64,000 bases of DNA from the NCBI GenBank assembly GCA_002794785.1, contig NBBA01000003.1, positions 806,001 to 870,000 on the forward strand. Direction: 5' to 3'. The translations under genes and the position numbers were made by a program. Positions 1 through 12,455 of the stretch are shown here, piece by piece; within the stretch, counting starts at the first letter, position 1, and every line of letters starts with the position of its first letter. Origin of the DNA: Coniferiporia sulphurascens. Its lineage: Eukaryota > Basidiomycota > Agaricomycetes > Hymenochaetales > Hymenochaetaceae. The notes under the pieces were generated by a model. It ran no database searches, was not told where the DNA came from, and was given only the letters and a program-made list of their open reading frames with translations.

Positions 1-2482
1 AAATGTGGCATTGCTATCGGCGGATTAATTTCATTCCTGCTGGGACTCGTGTCGACCTTGCCTCGGTCATCTGTTCTCGCTCGCGACTCTAGTGCGACGC
101 CCGCTCTTTATCTATCATAGGGGGTCCCATATGATTTCCCCTTACTCGCCCTACTTTACTTCTAGATCTCCAAATCTCATGTTAAGAAGGTCTCTTCGGG
201 TGATTCTAAACGTTGCATGTTATCTTGACTGCTTCGTCCAAAAAATGTGCCCTCCATGTGACCTATCGGCTACGGATTCCTCACTTACTAAATGTACCCA
301 CTGCAACACTACGCGTTTCTTCTTTTCTTCCTCGCTCCCTCAGTCCAGCGGCCAGTCCATGAAGCAGTGAACATGGGAACGGCGCGGTATTGGATTTTAC
401 TCGCCAATGATGATGCACCGGCGGCCCGGAACAGCCATCAGATCTTTCGTCTTGTGCTTGGGTGCATTTCAAATTGACATATTTACCCGAATCCGGGCTA
501 TGATTTGGGCTTCAACGCACGCTATCAACATTGTGGCAAAGGGTAACACACGCCATCATGATGGCAACGAGTCTTAGTGATATCTCAATACAGCGATGGG
601 TGGCTCTACAACACGCCGCTCTTCCGATTTTTTATTCCCAGTAGGAGATGTTAAACCACGCCTTCGAAAGTGGACTATTCCGTCAGCACTCCCTCGTCCT
701 TCCCCTCTCGAATCTGTGAAGGGCGACGAGGGCGCTTCCTGGATAAAGACAAGTACGTGGCTACGAAGGATGAATGAAAGATGGAACGCACGAAACCACT
801 TGTCTGTGGTGTCCCGCTCAACTCAGTGACCGTCGTTCTTCATCTCCGATGGGCGGCAACCCCGTTTGTAACGGCAGTGGGTGGTGAGGCAGAGACATGA
901 CGGGCCCCTTCTGGCCACAGCCATACGTGTTCGCGACGTTTCGGCCCAAAATAACCAGTGCGCCCCCATGAGTTTGCTCGGTGTCCCCATGCCCGATAGA
1001 ATTAGCATTAAACGGTTATCACATTGGCCCCGCCCTCGTAAGCTTCGGTTCTTGAGGCCTTATTTTCTCTGCCCTCGACAACGTGAAGGTCACGATCATC
1101 GCGGCCACTGTCGGAATACTTGCTTCATTGCCTTCGGTTCATTGGAATCATTGCGGCTGGCTTTTTTCGATGCTTTTTCCGGTGACAGAGTACCAAGATG
1201 GCCGTGACTTTTTTCAAAAGTAATAGTTGGCGCGCTCTTAACGGAACAAATCGGCAAGGACTGAAACTGGAACAGACTTGTAAGGTTACTCGGTACAAGT
1301 ACGGATCCAGCACATTATTGGCCTCGATTCAATTCTGACAAGGCCGACAGAACTGCAGATGCCGTTAGCAAAACACCTTTACTACCCCATGCGAACGTGC
1401 GCCCGCATTTAGCGGCCAGGGTTCTGCTGAAAGTGATGCACATCATATCCCGCTGATTACAAGTCTCGTTTTATCCACAAAAAGCCACGCCCGCCAGAAA
1501 GCGACCCTCGGACCGTCGCACACCGGATTCTTTAGGTCAAGGGGTGCTTCGCAAGTCAAGGAGTCTGTGTGTGGAAGTTCCCTCATTGCTTATTCAAGTA
1601 TAGCTAGCGGGGCGCCGTGTCGACTTTTTCGCTTTCTCGAGGAGCGTACGCGTTTCCTTTATAAGGGAAATGAACGATAAGTGCGCGCGAAGGTCTTCAC
1701 AGGGCTGAGTTCAGTTGGGATAGGGATTGTTCGTCTCTTTCTTAAACAAACTACTACTTAGGATTGAGATCCGTCAACTTACAATAACCGCGACCATCGA
1801 CCATCAATACACATACGTAACGAAAACCGTCATTACTCCTCTTCCTCTCCTTACATCAAGGAAGTCACTTGGAAGTTCTGTATCTGTTAGCGACAAGAAG
1901 GGACGCAGCTTTATATAAGCGTTTTCTGCTCTGTTAAATTGGAAAGCAGGGTCATTATATTCGTTCAGGAAGGTCATAGGCAACCCAAACTTTTGATCTC
2001 ATCTTCGTACTTGGATACGGATCAAGACTATTCCCTCTCCTCTGGGTACACGCGAGCTTCGTATCGTAAGTTACACTGAATATTTTCGTGATATCTTAGC
2101 GTGTACTCAAAACGTGTTTATTCTGTGTCCCTGCACTTATATCTCGCCTTCACTTTTAGACATGAATTAGGAATGCAACTCCTATTCCAATAATATCCTG
2201 TGTGAAGTGCGTTATGGAACAGTCCCTTTCTGAACCTCGATACGTGATACCGTGTATAACGCACGACTGATGGATGTAGGCCGCTGAGCCGTATCGTTCG
2301 ATGACAACCAGGTCTATGATCCCCATCGAGGTACTGTTGTATTTTAAATGCTATAAAGTCATCATCCAGTCGACTCGAGTTTGGAAACTCTCGTATAACC
2401 ATATACTGGTTCAATAACGGTGAGAGCGACCCCCGAAATCACCCCGAGGTACTGATAAAATTACTGAAAAAAAAACAGCTAG
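1..2482. other. No gene recognised
   Basis: Only short open frames without recognisable domains or consistent splice structure are visible on either strand. A TATATAA string lies at 1912-1918, but no gene start can be tied to it; the nearest recognised coding exon (copy A of the membrane-protein family) is about 0.6 kb further on. The distal part may hold upstream exons or promoter of that gene. I see no repeat shared with the rest of the window. Confidence 0.5.
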
Positions 2483-2539
2483 ATTGGGGTGGACACTACC
2501 AGTCGTCGTGTAGCCGAGGAACACGGATTTGAGATATTG

Positions 2540-4227
2540 ATGGCTCTTGGAGCGATTTGTTTTTCCGCGGAAGGGACATGCAAGTCAGAAAGCGATACCA
2601 AGGTCGATAACTGTGGACCCGGGGCGAAGGACAGGAAGTCCGTGTTGCCTTTGTCCAACGGTCTTGGAGAAGGCTCATTTACCCGGTTCGACGTACGAAA
2701 GTGCCAAACTACCAGTACGGTAGGCATATTGCCGAGAGAGCAAGGGCCCGGTTTTAGATCATCCAGTGGCCAACATTCTACAATAGGTAACGTCACATAC
2801 GAAATTAATCTATTTATTGGCGACTCATTTAACCTTTGCTTATCAAAACGTACTCCGAACCCACAGGAAATGAAGCCAACTCCGCTGTCCCTTCCGCTGG
2901 TGCTACTGACGGTGCCGATGGTAATGTCATCGTCAATAACAATGGTAACGCCAATGTCAATGGCGATGGTAATGCTGTTTCCAATGTCAATGGTAATGCC
3001 GTCGGCGCTGGTGCTGGTGGTAATGTCATTAGCAGTGACGGTGGTACTGGTGGTAATACCATTAGTGGTAATTCCATTGGCGGAGACGATGGTAATGTCA
3101 CCATTGACGGTGCCGATGGTGCTAGCGACACCGGTATTACTGCTAGTATCGGTGGGAATGGCGGTGCTAGTGGGAATGTCACCACTACTGATCCCGTTTT
3201 GACGACTGTTACTGGTGCTGCGTCCAGGGTCTCATCTTCCTCCACGCAAGTCTCTCTGAGCCCGACGGAGCCAGCGATTATGTCGGCTTCATCCCCAGCT
3301 ACTCCACTCTTATCCTCGACTTGTTCGCTCATCATGGCTGTTGCTATTGTCGTGCTGTCCATCGTTTTGCTTCTTATGTGCTGCACCGGTGTAATTTTCC
3401 TTCGACGTCGTAGGGTGCTGGGATTGCACGCATTACTAAGAGGCAATACTGGCTTAGGCCACATGGATGGCACCGACTCGGTGGTAACATTAAAAAGTAG
3501 TGTCAATATGTGTGGTGCATTTGCAACCCTGGGACGTGCCGGGGAACGCGGGTCCAGTACGGCCGGGGACACCTGTTGTGCTGAAAGCACCATCAGCCCA
3601 TATCCCCAATTTCCAGGTGACCGGGACCACGGTGCGGCTCAATTCTCGACTCGCAAGTCTCGCCTTATTCCCCGGGAAACACGCTTGTCGAGGGAGGAGC
3701 TGTCCGATGCACAATCCATTACATTTGAGGGTAGCCAGTCTTCCCGTACTTCGCATGTTGGTACCAGCAGGCAGTCTCTTTCCCCCCCAAGTAACCACGC
3801 GACCGTCCAAGACACTATCGGGTACATCCCCAATCTGGGACGACACTTTACTCGCAACAAGACATACTTACCACAAGACAAGCTTCAAGTTCCCGATACA
3901 TCCCAAACCACTTTACTCCAAAGTGACTTGCCAAGAAATACTTCACAGATGGGGGGACTTGCTCTTAACGTGCGCCGCAGTCAGGGCCCCAACGCATATA
4001 CACCCTTAAATGCCAATAACGAGGGTAACAATTCTCACCAATTGGGCAACTTATCTTCGCTTGTTCGGGAAATGGATGAAGTGCCCGCACAGATATCCGA
4101 CTTGCGTATACGTCATGTACAAATGGGACACCACTCGGCTGTCTCTTTTCCGGAACAGGAGCACACTGGCGTGGATATTTTGAACGGGGTGGAATCGGCT
4201 CCCCCAACCTACCATGAACAGGGATAG
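2540..4227 (+). CDS. Copy A: single-pass membrane protein with C-terminal PPxY motif (family of unknown function)
   Basis: Two exons fit: about 2540-2786 and 2867-4227, joined across an 80-bp intron (GTAACG donor, TTTAAC branch-like site, CCCACAG acceptor). The junction keeps frame and gives 535 residues from the ATG at 2540. That start is a guess: the frame is open back to a stop at 2480 and more 5' exons are possible. The N-terminal part is an unusual Asn/Gly/Asp/Ser repeat region. It is followed by a Ser/Thr stretch, a hydrophobic segment (SLIMAVAIVVLSIVLLLM), RRRR, and a long polar tail. The tail ends ...MRQ/MGH-type stretch ...SAPPTYHEQG, matching copies C-G. No cleavable signal peptide is evident; the positive-inside rule predicts N-terminus out and tail in the cytosol. 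The PPTY string fits the PPxY motif bound by WW domains of Rsp5/Nedd4 ligases; the function itself is inference. It is the most divergent copy and carries no transposon insertion. Confidence 0.6.
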
Positions 4228-5269
4228 GCACGATCGAGCCATCAAGTCGGAGATGAGCCGAGAGGGACAATTCTTGCAGGGTTTTTCTAAATTATCGGAT
4301 GTCTGGAGAACACCTTAAATTCAATTATTCCAACAAGGACCTCTTTGTGTGGGTCCTGGCACCACTGTTCAGTATCGATTATGCGAATGTCGCCGCACGT
4401 ACGTTTTTACCCATCGAACTGGTTATGTCCGACTCGAAGTCCCATACAAGCGCTAGTACCCCTAGGTGACCAATATGCATAGGAGGATTCCGTCACTGCA
4501 CTTTCTTTTTTTCTTCTCTTCTCGTGCCGCCTTTAAAGTATTCACCCTAAAAACGACACAGAAAGAGAGATACTACTGATTCTTGCCTTAGTTCCTTACG
4601 GGGATGTTCAATTTGTACGTCCCGTCTAACATACTACTTTATTTAACAAAAACAAAGATGACACTCTTGTATCTGGATATGGGTCAGATAACCACATGCT
4701 CCTCAAACATGACTAAAATGGACAATACTCTTTTACCCCCTTACGCGTATTTATTATGTGACAATTATTATTGCAATGCCGAGCAATCCTTGCTGTTTTC
4801 TATGTTTGCCCGTGGACTTCGAGCCTGACCATACTACGCAGCTACTCCAGAAAGTCCTGTCAGGCTCAGCGATTGTCCCGCAGTGCCCATTGCTCGACAT
4901 ATCTTCACTGCTACCCATGGTACAGTATATGCGTTGCATAGTTCAAGCACCTTAAAGAACAAGTACTGGGAATCCTCCCTAAGCTTTTTTTCGTTTATAC
5001 TGGGAAAGAAGTGCCTGATCAGCGAAGCTAACCCACTGGTTTGATATCACACTCTATGGCGACTCTTTGCTGAGATTGCTGTTACCATCCTTATACTCGG
5101 ATTGCGAGCTACTGTACTTCCCTGGCCCTTGAAGCAGTAACTAACCGCCCCCGGGCCCTCACACATGCAGAAAGGCTGCTGAGCTACGGCAACAATTTCT
5201 AAACGATGCCAACTGTGGTAGATGGAAACTGGGGATAAGGTTTTACCGTGTTGTTGAATGGTTATCTAG
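4228..5269. other. Spacer between copies A and B; no gene recognised
   Basis: Short open frames only, none with family features. It presumably holds the 3' flank of copy A and the promoter of copy B. Confidence 0.5.
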
Positions 5270-5278
5270 TATATAAAG
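5270..5278 (+). promoter_or_regulatory. TATA box of copy B
   Basis: TATATAAAG lies about 20 bp upstream of the first possible start codon (5289) of copy B, ahead of a predicted GTGAGA...GATCAG intron (5332-5390). Copies D and G carry a similar TTATAAAG with the same layout (TATA, short first exon, GTRAGR intron), which supports it as a shared core promoter. Confidence 0.45.
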
Positions 5279-5725
5279 TTGCTCAAAGATGCCCTCGACC
5301 CGACTATCGCGGTGTACCCTCGTAAAAAACGGTGAGATCGGATTGATCGAAGTTATCGACCATGCACTTACAACATCTCTGCCTGATCAGCAATGAACGC
5401 CACGGGCCATGATGTGACCGCCTCCGGTGAGAGCACGACGGGCGCTGAAGATGGGACTGCTTCGTACTCGGAGTTGGACTGCCAAATAGATGGCAATGTG
5501 AACGGAGAGGACATGGGCAAGCACGAAAACTTGATAGTATCCAGCCTTTCGGGTGCCTATACTAGTGCCAGTGGCTGCAAGTTAAGATCGTCCCCGCCGG
5601 CCCGGGTCACTAGTAATGATGTACACAAGCGCCGTCGAGTCTCACCCATACACACGGAGCTTGGGCCCGGGTCAAGAATTCTTCCCGGGTCGCTAACCGA
5701 AACTTCCAATAAATTCGAGCCCGGT

Positions 5726-5739
5726 ACTAGCGCCATCTT
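5726..5739 (+). repeat. LINE target-site duplication, 5' copy
   Basis: ACTAGCGCCATCTT here matches ACTAGTGCCATCTT at 12456-12469, directly after the LINE poly(A). The single difference is CG versus TG. Confidence 0.85.
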
Positions 5740-5801
5740 GACATCCTCCTTGTCCTCTAACCACCACCATCTAGGTAGTCTTTACGAGCACTCTGCCCTC
5801 T

Positions 5802-8346
5802 ATGTCTGATCAACAACAACAAGAACAACAACCCCCTCACCCCATCGACGAGACCTCTTAAGATCTATGCATGTTGTGGTAGATGATGAGGTGCAGTGGT
5901 GTAGTAGAGGCAAAGGTGGGTTATCAGCATAAACCGATGTATTTCTAGGGCAAGACCAGCTCCCCTTATATACATGTTCCGTGAGCTAGTATTACTATAA
6001 CTATCTAGCTCCTATATCGTATGGCATTATCATTGTGTTATTGTTCACTTAGTAAGGTGGTTGTTCATATGACCACATACTATATTTATATCATTCGTTA
6101 TATTTATTTAATAAGACCTTTTCCCCCCCCTCTGTCTCTACAAGGGGCGGTTTTTGGTCTCATCGTGGACGTGGGTCTGACTCACTGCCTCCTCCGGGAA
6201 TGGTCGCGGCTCGCTCTTCCTTGTTCTCGGGGTCGATTTCGAGCTTTTCCCATGCGCCTCCGGTACCTCCTAAAGTCCTCCCCACAGTTTCCCCACTGGC
6301 AGCGGAGATCACGTCTTGCCAACCCTTCCACCCCCCATCCCGCTCTGTCTCAGTAGCAAGTGACCGAGGAACTGGCCAGGTCATGGCTCACATCTCTCGC
6401 CCAGCTACCCCGGGCTTGCCTCTTACAGGTCCATTGACTGGTGCACCCCTCTCTTTTGAGGGTCAACCAGGACTTTCCTCTTTCTTGGCCCCTGCCCCGC
6501 AGGCCCCCCAATCCACCTCTGGTTCTATCTGGGCCACACACTTTCCCCCAGATATCACCCCCTCCATCGTTGCCCCTGCCTCCCCTACCACGCCCCCTGG
6601 TGGTGGTGGTGCGGCTCCCCATGTAGATGAGACCCCCTGGGGCCCATCCCGCCCGGCCTCTGCGGCTCTTTCATCCCTTGACTCCGACTCCGAAATGTCG
6701 GAGGCTGCAGAGATGGATGCCCAGCTCTCTACGGCCTCTGCTCGGAAAAAGCACAAGTCCACCAACACCCCAGCCCCTCTGTCCCCTTGGGCGGAGCGCT
6801 GAAGGTCCCCTACCTCCGGCTGGCCGCTACTACAGCAATGTGTGCCTCCCATGAACTCCTCGCACTCGGAAAGACAACGTCTGCGTCGGCTGCTGCGACT
6901 GCCACCCTCCTTGGGGAGATTGCCTTCACAGTTAATGCTCTCAACATTGCTCTGGTCCAGGAGGATCCTCTAGCACACTCTGCCACTACGCAGGCCTTCA
7001 GGGCGGCGGCAGGCCCATGTCTCAGCCTGGCTACCATGCTGGCTTCCTCTCTTGCCCCCCCTCAGCCCCCCCAGACTGTGGCCAGTCTCCCCTCCCCCCC
7101 CTCCCTGCCCCAGCAGATGGTTCAGGTCATGTCTGACCTCACACGCCAAATGTCTTTCATGATGCAGCGGATGGATGCCCTCGAACGCCCCCCCCCATGC
7201 TCCTCGGGGGTCGGGTCCGCCCCCTCCGGAGACAGGAAAGGGAAGGGTAAAGCCAACCCTAGTACTGCCCCTCCTCCACCACAAGGACCTTCGGGCCCTT
7301 CTAACCTCGCCGCTGGGTCCACCTTGCCGACACCTGTCACTCCAGGTCTTGCCGTGGGTGGGGCTACTCCCGCCACTCCTCCTGCTATTGCAGCAGCAGT
7401 GTCGATGGGAGCCCCCATTTCTGCTAGTGCTGTGAAACAAGAGCCGAAGCGTGCAGTCCTCCCGGTTATCCGTACCATTATGGACCCGACCCTTGCCATC
7501 CACTTCCATGGGGCACCACCTCCTGCTGAAGCACGCCCTACCGATTCCCAGATGACCATCAACGTCTGGACTGCCCTCTCACACTTTCCCACTGCGGCCA
7601 AACTGGTCATACGCGCTGCCCACTGGAATGATCGAGGCAACTGCTTCATTATGTTCGCTCACAACACTCACATCCCTACTATGAACAGCATGAAGGAAGT
7701 TGTGATGGCAGCCATGCAAAGCGTCTACCCTGCCACAGTCTCCCAACTCGTATCATGGGCCTGTCTCCAAATCGCCAAAGTCCCCACATGCCCTGCGCTG
7801 GGCCTCCCTGCCTTCACTGTGTCCGACCTCCAAGCGGAGTTCCGTGCCGCCAACCCCCACCTCCTCTCACTACCAATGACTCTAGAGCCCGACTGGACCC
7901 GGGCCTATGAGCTCCTTGGCGAGGACGTCATGTCTGCTCCTATTGCCTTCTCCTTCGAAGACCCTATGGGCGCCCACTCCGCGAGTATCCTCTCCACGCT
8001 GAGGAACCACATCGTCTACATGTTCGGCCGCCGGCTCAAACTGGTGGCTCGATGTGACCTCCCTCGCCTGATGCAGTGCACCAAATGTGCCGCCTTGGGC
8101 CACCTCGTTCAGAATTGCAGGAACTGGCCGTGGGCTTGCCTCATATGTGCAGGTCGTCACCGTACAGATGACCACCGCATGCGCTGCCCCGGCTGTGTGC
8201 GCGATGCCCTTCCGGCCTCCTCCCCCTGCACCCACCCACCCAAATGCTCGAACTGTTCCGGCGAACACCGTGCCGACTCTTCCAGCTGCCCCAAACAGCG
8301 TGGCCGTGCCCATTCCTCTTTTGCCCCACCCCCGGTAGATGAGTAG
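5802..8346 (+). pseudogene. LINE ORF1 (gag-like, CCHC zinc knuckles), broken
   Basis: ATG at 5802 opens MSDQQQQEQQPPHPIDET, then the solo LTR (5856-6113) interrupts. After the 3' TSD copy the same frame continues from 6119 to a stop at 6802. The protein continues in another frame from about 6787 to 8346, so a one-base indel lies near 6787-6802. Long Pro/Ser/Ala-rich stretches fill the middle. The C-terminus carries knuckles CTKCAALGHLVQNC, CLICAGRHRTDDHRMRC and CSNCSGEHRADSSSC, the arrangement seen in ORF1 proteins of RNase H LINEs. It would bind element RNA in the RNP. ORF1 and ORF2 overlap by a few bases at 8339-8346. Confidence 0.8.
5856..6113 (-). mobile_element. Solo LTR of the copia family, inside LINE ORF1
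   Basis: A 258-bp sequence beginning TCTTAAGATC and ending TTATTTAATA on the + strand is flanked by AGACC (5851-5855 and 6114-6118). It matches the LTRs of the copia element at 25627-31321. Strand is given relative to that element's coding direction. Removing it with one TSD copy rejoins LINE ORF1 in frame, so it landed after the LINE. Confidence 0.9.
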
Positions 8347-11300
8347 TCCCTGGACATTCATGCAACACAATGTTGCAACATCCCGAGTGCACGTTGAAGC
8401 ACTTGTCCACTCCTTCTTGTCTTCCCCTGGTGCCCCCCCTCCACCTGCAGTTATTCTATTACAGGAACCCCCTTGGTACCCTATCAGTGCTTCCCCCTCC
8501 ATGTTTGTGGCATCAGGTACGCCCGTTTTTGGTTTCCCCACCATGCCCAACTACCATGTCTTTGTGCCCCCCTCTTCGGGAGGCACTGAACTAACACGCC
8601 TGCATGTGGTCACACTGGTTCACCAGTCCATCCCTCTGTCCCGGGTGGTGTTGGATGCCTCGTGCTCCCCCACCCACGACATACTCACGCTAATTTTTGA
8701 CACCGGCCTTGGGCCTCTTTTTGTCACCAATGTATACAATCACGATGCCAATAAAACTGCCACCATCTCCTCTCTTGCTCTCCTCGAGCTCCCCCTGAGT
8801 GCACATTGGCTGGTTGCAGGTGATTTCAACCTTCATTCCATCCATTGGGACCACGGCTCCCACTCTGCTAGCGACACTCACAAAGCCTGTCCGCTGGAAC
8901 ACTGGGCCGCCTCTCATGCCATGCACCTCCTTAATCAGCCGGGCTTTGATACCCGGTGCTGCCCTTCCACCCAATTCACCGAATCAGTCATTGACCTCGC
9001 CTGGGCTTCCCCATCTTTGGAAGACCTCGCTTTGGGCGATTCCTGGACATGGTCATGGGATACCCCCTCAGGATTGGACCACGCTGTCATCACATGGTCC
9101 ATCCCCCTCTCTTCTAATCCATACATCGACCCCTTCCTCTGCCCTAAGTATGACAACTCGCTCTCTACTGAATGGTTGGAAGCTCTTGATGGCCCCCTTA
9201 CTGCCGCCTTCACCCTCTCAGGCGCCACTTCTAGCCTCCTTGACGTCAAAGTCGCCGCCATACACAATGCCCTGGTCTTCGCCACTGATTCCTCACACCC
9301 TCCATCCTCTCAGAAGATGGGGGGCCACAAGGTCAAGTGGTGGGATGCCTCATGCCATGCACACATGGTTGCTTTGCGCGGGGCCACTCCGGCGACTTGT
9401 ATCATGCTCCGACATGAGTCGGCCGGTATCTTTCGCCATGCTAAACGTGCATGGGCTGACTCATTTACCACCTCCGTCAAACCGGACAAAATCTGGCCAA
9501 TGGTGAAGTGGGCGATGGGCACAAGACATGCACCCATCCCTGCCCTGGTTATGGGATGCACCACTGCGAACTCTCCTGTGGAGAAGGCCTCCGCCTTCCG
9601 GGTCAAGTACTTCGGTACCCAACCTTCCGCCGACCCCCCCCTGACATACTCCTTTGTTGGCGCCCTCCCTATGCACGACCACCCCATCCTCATGGAGGAA
9701 TTAGATCACGCCCTCAATCTCACTTCGAATTCGAGTGCCCTGGGCATTACGGGTGTTGGCTATCAGGCCCTTAAAAGCCTGCATGCCGCCCACAGTGTTC
9801 CACTCCTTGCTCTATACAACGAGTGCTTGGAAGCTGGACACCACCCCCGTCCTTGGAAGGACACTAAGGTGGTGATGCTCCATAAGCTCAATAAGAAGGA
9901 CCCTACTGTGCTTAACGCCTACCGCCCCATAACTCTCGAGGAAACTATGGGCAAACTCCTCGAGAAGATTATCGCTAACCGCATCCAGTTCATTGCCAAC
10001 GAACTCGGAGCGCTCCCCCCTTCCCAATACGGCACCTGCCAAAAGTCGGGCATACTGGATGCCGCCTCGGACCTTGTCAATGAAATTGAATCTGCATGGG
10101 CCAAACACCATGTTATGTCGGCTCTGGCTGTCGACGTAGCTGGTTTCTTTCCCTCAGTACAACACCCCCGTTTGATGGCTGTCCTCTCCAAATTAGGGTT
10201 TCCCCCTCTCCTTGTTTCCTGGGTCCTTTCCTTTGTTTCAGATCACCGGGTAGCCCTGTCCTTTGACAGGTTCACCAACAACCTCACCCCCATTCCTAAC
10301 ATGGGGGTTCCCCAAGGATCACCCATTTCGCCCATCCTGTCTGCCCTTTTTGCGACTAGCCTCCTTTCCTCCCTTCAGGTCTCCGATCCTCTTGTGTTCA
10401 TCCATGCTTATGTGGATGACCACCTCCTCACCACTTCTTCGCCCTCTATCACCACTAACGTCGCACGACTCAAACAAGCCTATGTCTCGTTCTCCACAGC
10501 ATGCCATGCCCTTGGACTCTCTCTGGATGACGACAAATCTGAGCTCATCCATTGGACCTGACACCATGCCTTATGCAAAGACTCCCTCACCCACCCTATT
10601 CACCTGCCGCGATGGGGTCTCAACCCCCTTCGAATCATCCCCTCCCGGCCCCTGCGCTGGTTGGGGATTTTCTTCGATGTGCAACTACTGTTTATGGTAC
10701 ACATTCAACGCATGTGCTTCAAAGCCATGTCTTCCCTCCGCGCCCTGGAACTCCTCGGCAACACCCTTCGTGGCCTCGACCCGCTCCACCTCTGCCGTCT
10801 CTATATTGGGTGCATACTACCGGTTCTACTTTGGGGCTCCCCCCTTTGGTTCACTGGTGTACGCCAAAAAAGTAAATGTGACAAAATGACTCTAGTCCAG
10901 TCCATGGCATGCCGCTGTATCCTTGGATCATGGCGCACATCACCACGCGGCCCCTCTGAAGTCCTGGCTTCCATTTTACCTATCCCCCTTCGCTTAGAGC
11001 ATACTAAATCTCGTGTGGCCATCCGATACCTTACCACCACGCACCACCTTCTCCCTCTGTGCACTACACACAAGGGCGCCATTACCACTTCTTTTGTGTC
11101 CCGGGTTCCCCCTGGGTGCGAACGAGTTCCCTGCTACACTCGCCCGCCTTGGATAGCCCTACCTGCCCTCCAGCATGTGAGCATTGACTGCGCAATTGAC
11201 CACTCTTCAGAAGCATGAGAGGCGCTTGTCCAGTCCCACTATGGTCTCATCGACTGGCTGAAAGACACCCCCTCCTGCCTTCTCATCTATACCAATGGAT

Positions 11301-12259
11301 CCTGCAAGGGCACGTCCCCCTCCTCCTTCTCCGGTGGCACCGCCGGCATTTGGTTTTACCGTGGGGAGGCTGTCCTCACCCACGAAACCTCTTTAGGTTC
11401 ATCGGTCCATGCTATGGACTGTGAGCTAGCCGCTATTGCCGATGCCGTCTGGCTTCTGGCTTACTCTTACGACCTCCACCCTGCGGTTACCCAGGTAGAG
11501 ATCTACACTGATTGTGAAGTGGCCCTCACACTCCTCACGGACCCTCGTCCGGCCCCTGGCGTTAATGTCACCCTCCTCATTCGGAAGTGCCTTAAAGCCG
11601 CAACCAAGCGGTTTCCCCACATGTTTTTTCATCTCCACTGGGTTCCTGGCCACTCCGACATGGAAGGCAATGAATTTGCTGACGTCCTCGCCTCTGGCAT
11701 TGCAGACCACCCTCCACCGGACACTTCTCCGTTTCCGCCTACCATTCACTTCCTTTGTGAAGCCGCCTCCTCGACAGCGCTTACCAAGTGGAAAAACGAT
11801 TGGGCCTCGGCCTGTTGCAAATTCTGAGGGACTTCGGATGCCCATTCTATGGGCTCAAACCTAACTCCCTCTACTAAGCCATCTGCCCTTATGCAGAACC
11901 TCACACTTGGTCGCCGCACTAAGTGCAAAGTTTTCTGGACACTCCTTGGCCATGCCGGTTTTGGCGCGTACTTTGGATGCATTCCGGGATGCGACCCGCT
12001 CTGCCCCTTCTGCCACGTCCCCGAGACACGAGCCCACCTCCTACTCTCATGCCCTCACACCCTCTCTGCCCGCCATGTGGTGTGGAAAACCCCTTTACCC
12101 TCCCTGGAAGCCGAATGGTTCTCTAAGGATGGACTCCCTCTCCTGGCCTCGTTCCTTGACTCTCACCCCGCCTTTGAGGCAGAACCCATCCTCGTCTTCG
12201 ACCTGGGTGGCCCCACGGTGGTCCATGTTTCTGATCTAGGCTTTGCAATCAGCAACTAG
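8339..12259 (+). pseudogene. LINE ORF2: EN-RT-RNase H polyprotein with three in-frame TGA
   Basis: A single frame of 1,307 codons is interrupted only by TGA at 10559-10561, 11216-11218 and 11825-11827. N-terminal exonuclease-endonuclease-phosphatase motifs are QHNVA, LLQEPPW, GDFNLHSIHWD and LDHAVITW. The reverse transcriptase follows: NAYRPITL, LAVDVAGFFPSVQ, GVPQGSPISP and AYVDD (catalytic aspartates intact). RNase H follows, but its first catalytic motif reads IYTNGS where an Asp is normal (D to N); DCELAAI, YTDCEVAL and HWVPGHSDMEGNEFAD are present. The C-terminus has CDPLCPFCHVPETRAHLLLSC, a zinc-binding-like motif common in these LINEs. All three stops fit CGA-to-TGA changes, and the RNase H Asn fits a CpG change on the other strand. 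Role when intact: cutting the target and copying element RNA. Confidence 0.88.
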
Positions 12260-12438
12260 ACAGGACACCACTCTCTTTCCCTTGTCGCTGGCATTTTGCC
12301 AGCTCCCCTCTCTGCTTATGGCACCCTGCTACTATTGTTCCCTTTATACCAACTACCATCTCACTCAATACAGGGGCCTAAAGGCCCCTGGAGCGTATTT
12401 TGTACTAGATAGTCATGACGTGCTATAGAAATGCATTT

Positions 12439-12455
12439 AAAAAAAAAAAAAAAAA
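12439..12455 (+). repeat. LINE 3' poly(A) tract
   Basis: An uninterrupted A run directly before the 3' TSD marks the 3' end of the LINE. Confidence 0.9.

Larger units (their letters stand above)
5740..12455 (+). mobile_element. Non-LTR retrotransposon (LINE with CCHC ORF1, EN-RT-RNase H ORF2), nearly full length
   Basis: Bounded by a 14-bp TSD and ending in an A tract (12439-12455), as expected for target-primed reverse transcription. A 5' UTR of about 60 bp precedes an ORF1 start at 5802. ORF1 encodes a Pro-rich gag-like protein with zinc knuckles. ORF2 (8339-12259) holds endonuclease, reverse transcriptase, RNase H and a C-terminal Cys/His motif. This architecture fits RNase H-bearing LINEs of the Tad/I group; the clade call is inference. 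The element is markedly C-rich compared with its surroundings. It is interrupted by a solo LTR at 5856-6113 and carries an ORF1 frameshift and three in-frame TGA codons in ORF2, so it is not autonomous as it stands. Confidence 0.9.

Noticed and set aside
596..1313. Small open frames in the first 1.3 kb
   Set aside because: 60-108 residues, overlapping on both strands, no splice consistency or motif; expected by chance.
2829..3593. Minus-strand frame of 254 residues
   Set aside because: Shadow of the repeat-rich part of copy A, composed of Leu/Pro/Val repeats without domain features.
6970..8550. Several minus-strand frames of 90-222 residues
   Set aside because: Shadows of the C-rich LINE ORF1; no domains.
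10559..11827. TGA codons in LINE ORF2 as possible recoding (selenocysteine or readthrough)
   Set aside because: The same TGA-for-Arg pattern occurs in unrelated elements and in relics, together with active-site losses; decay at CpG explains all of it.
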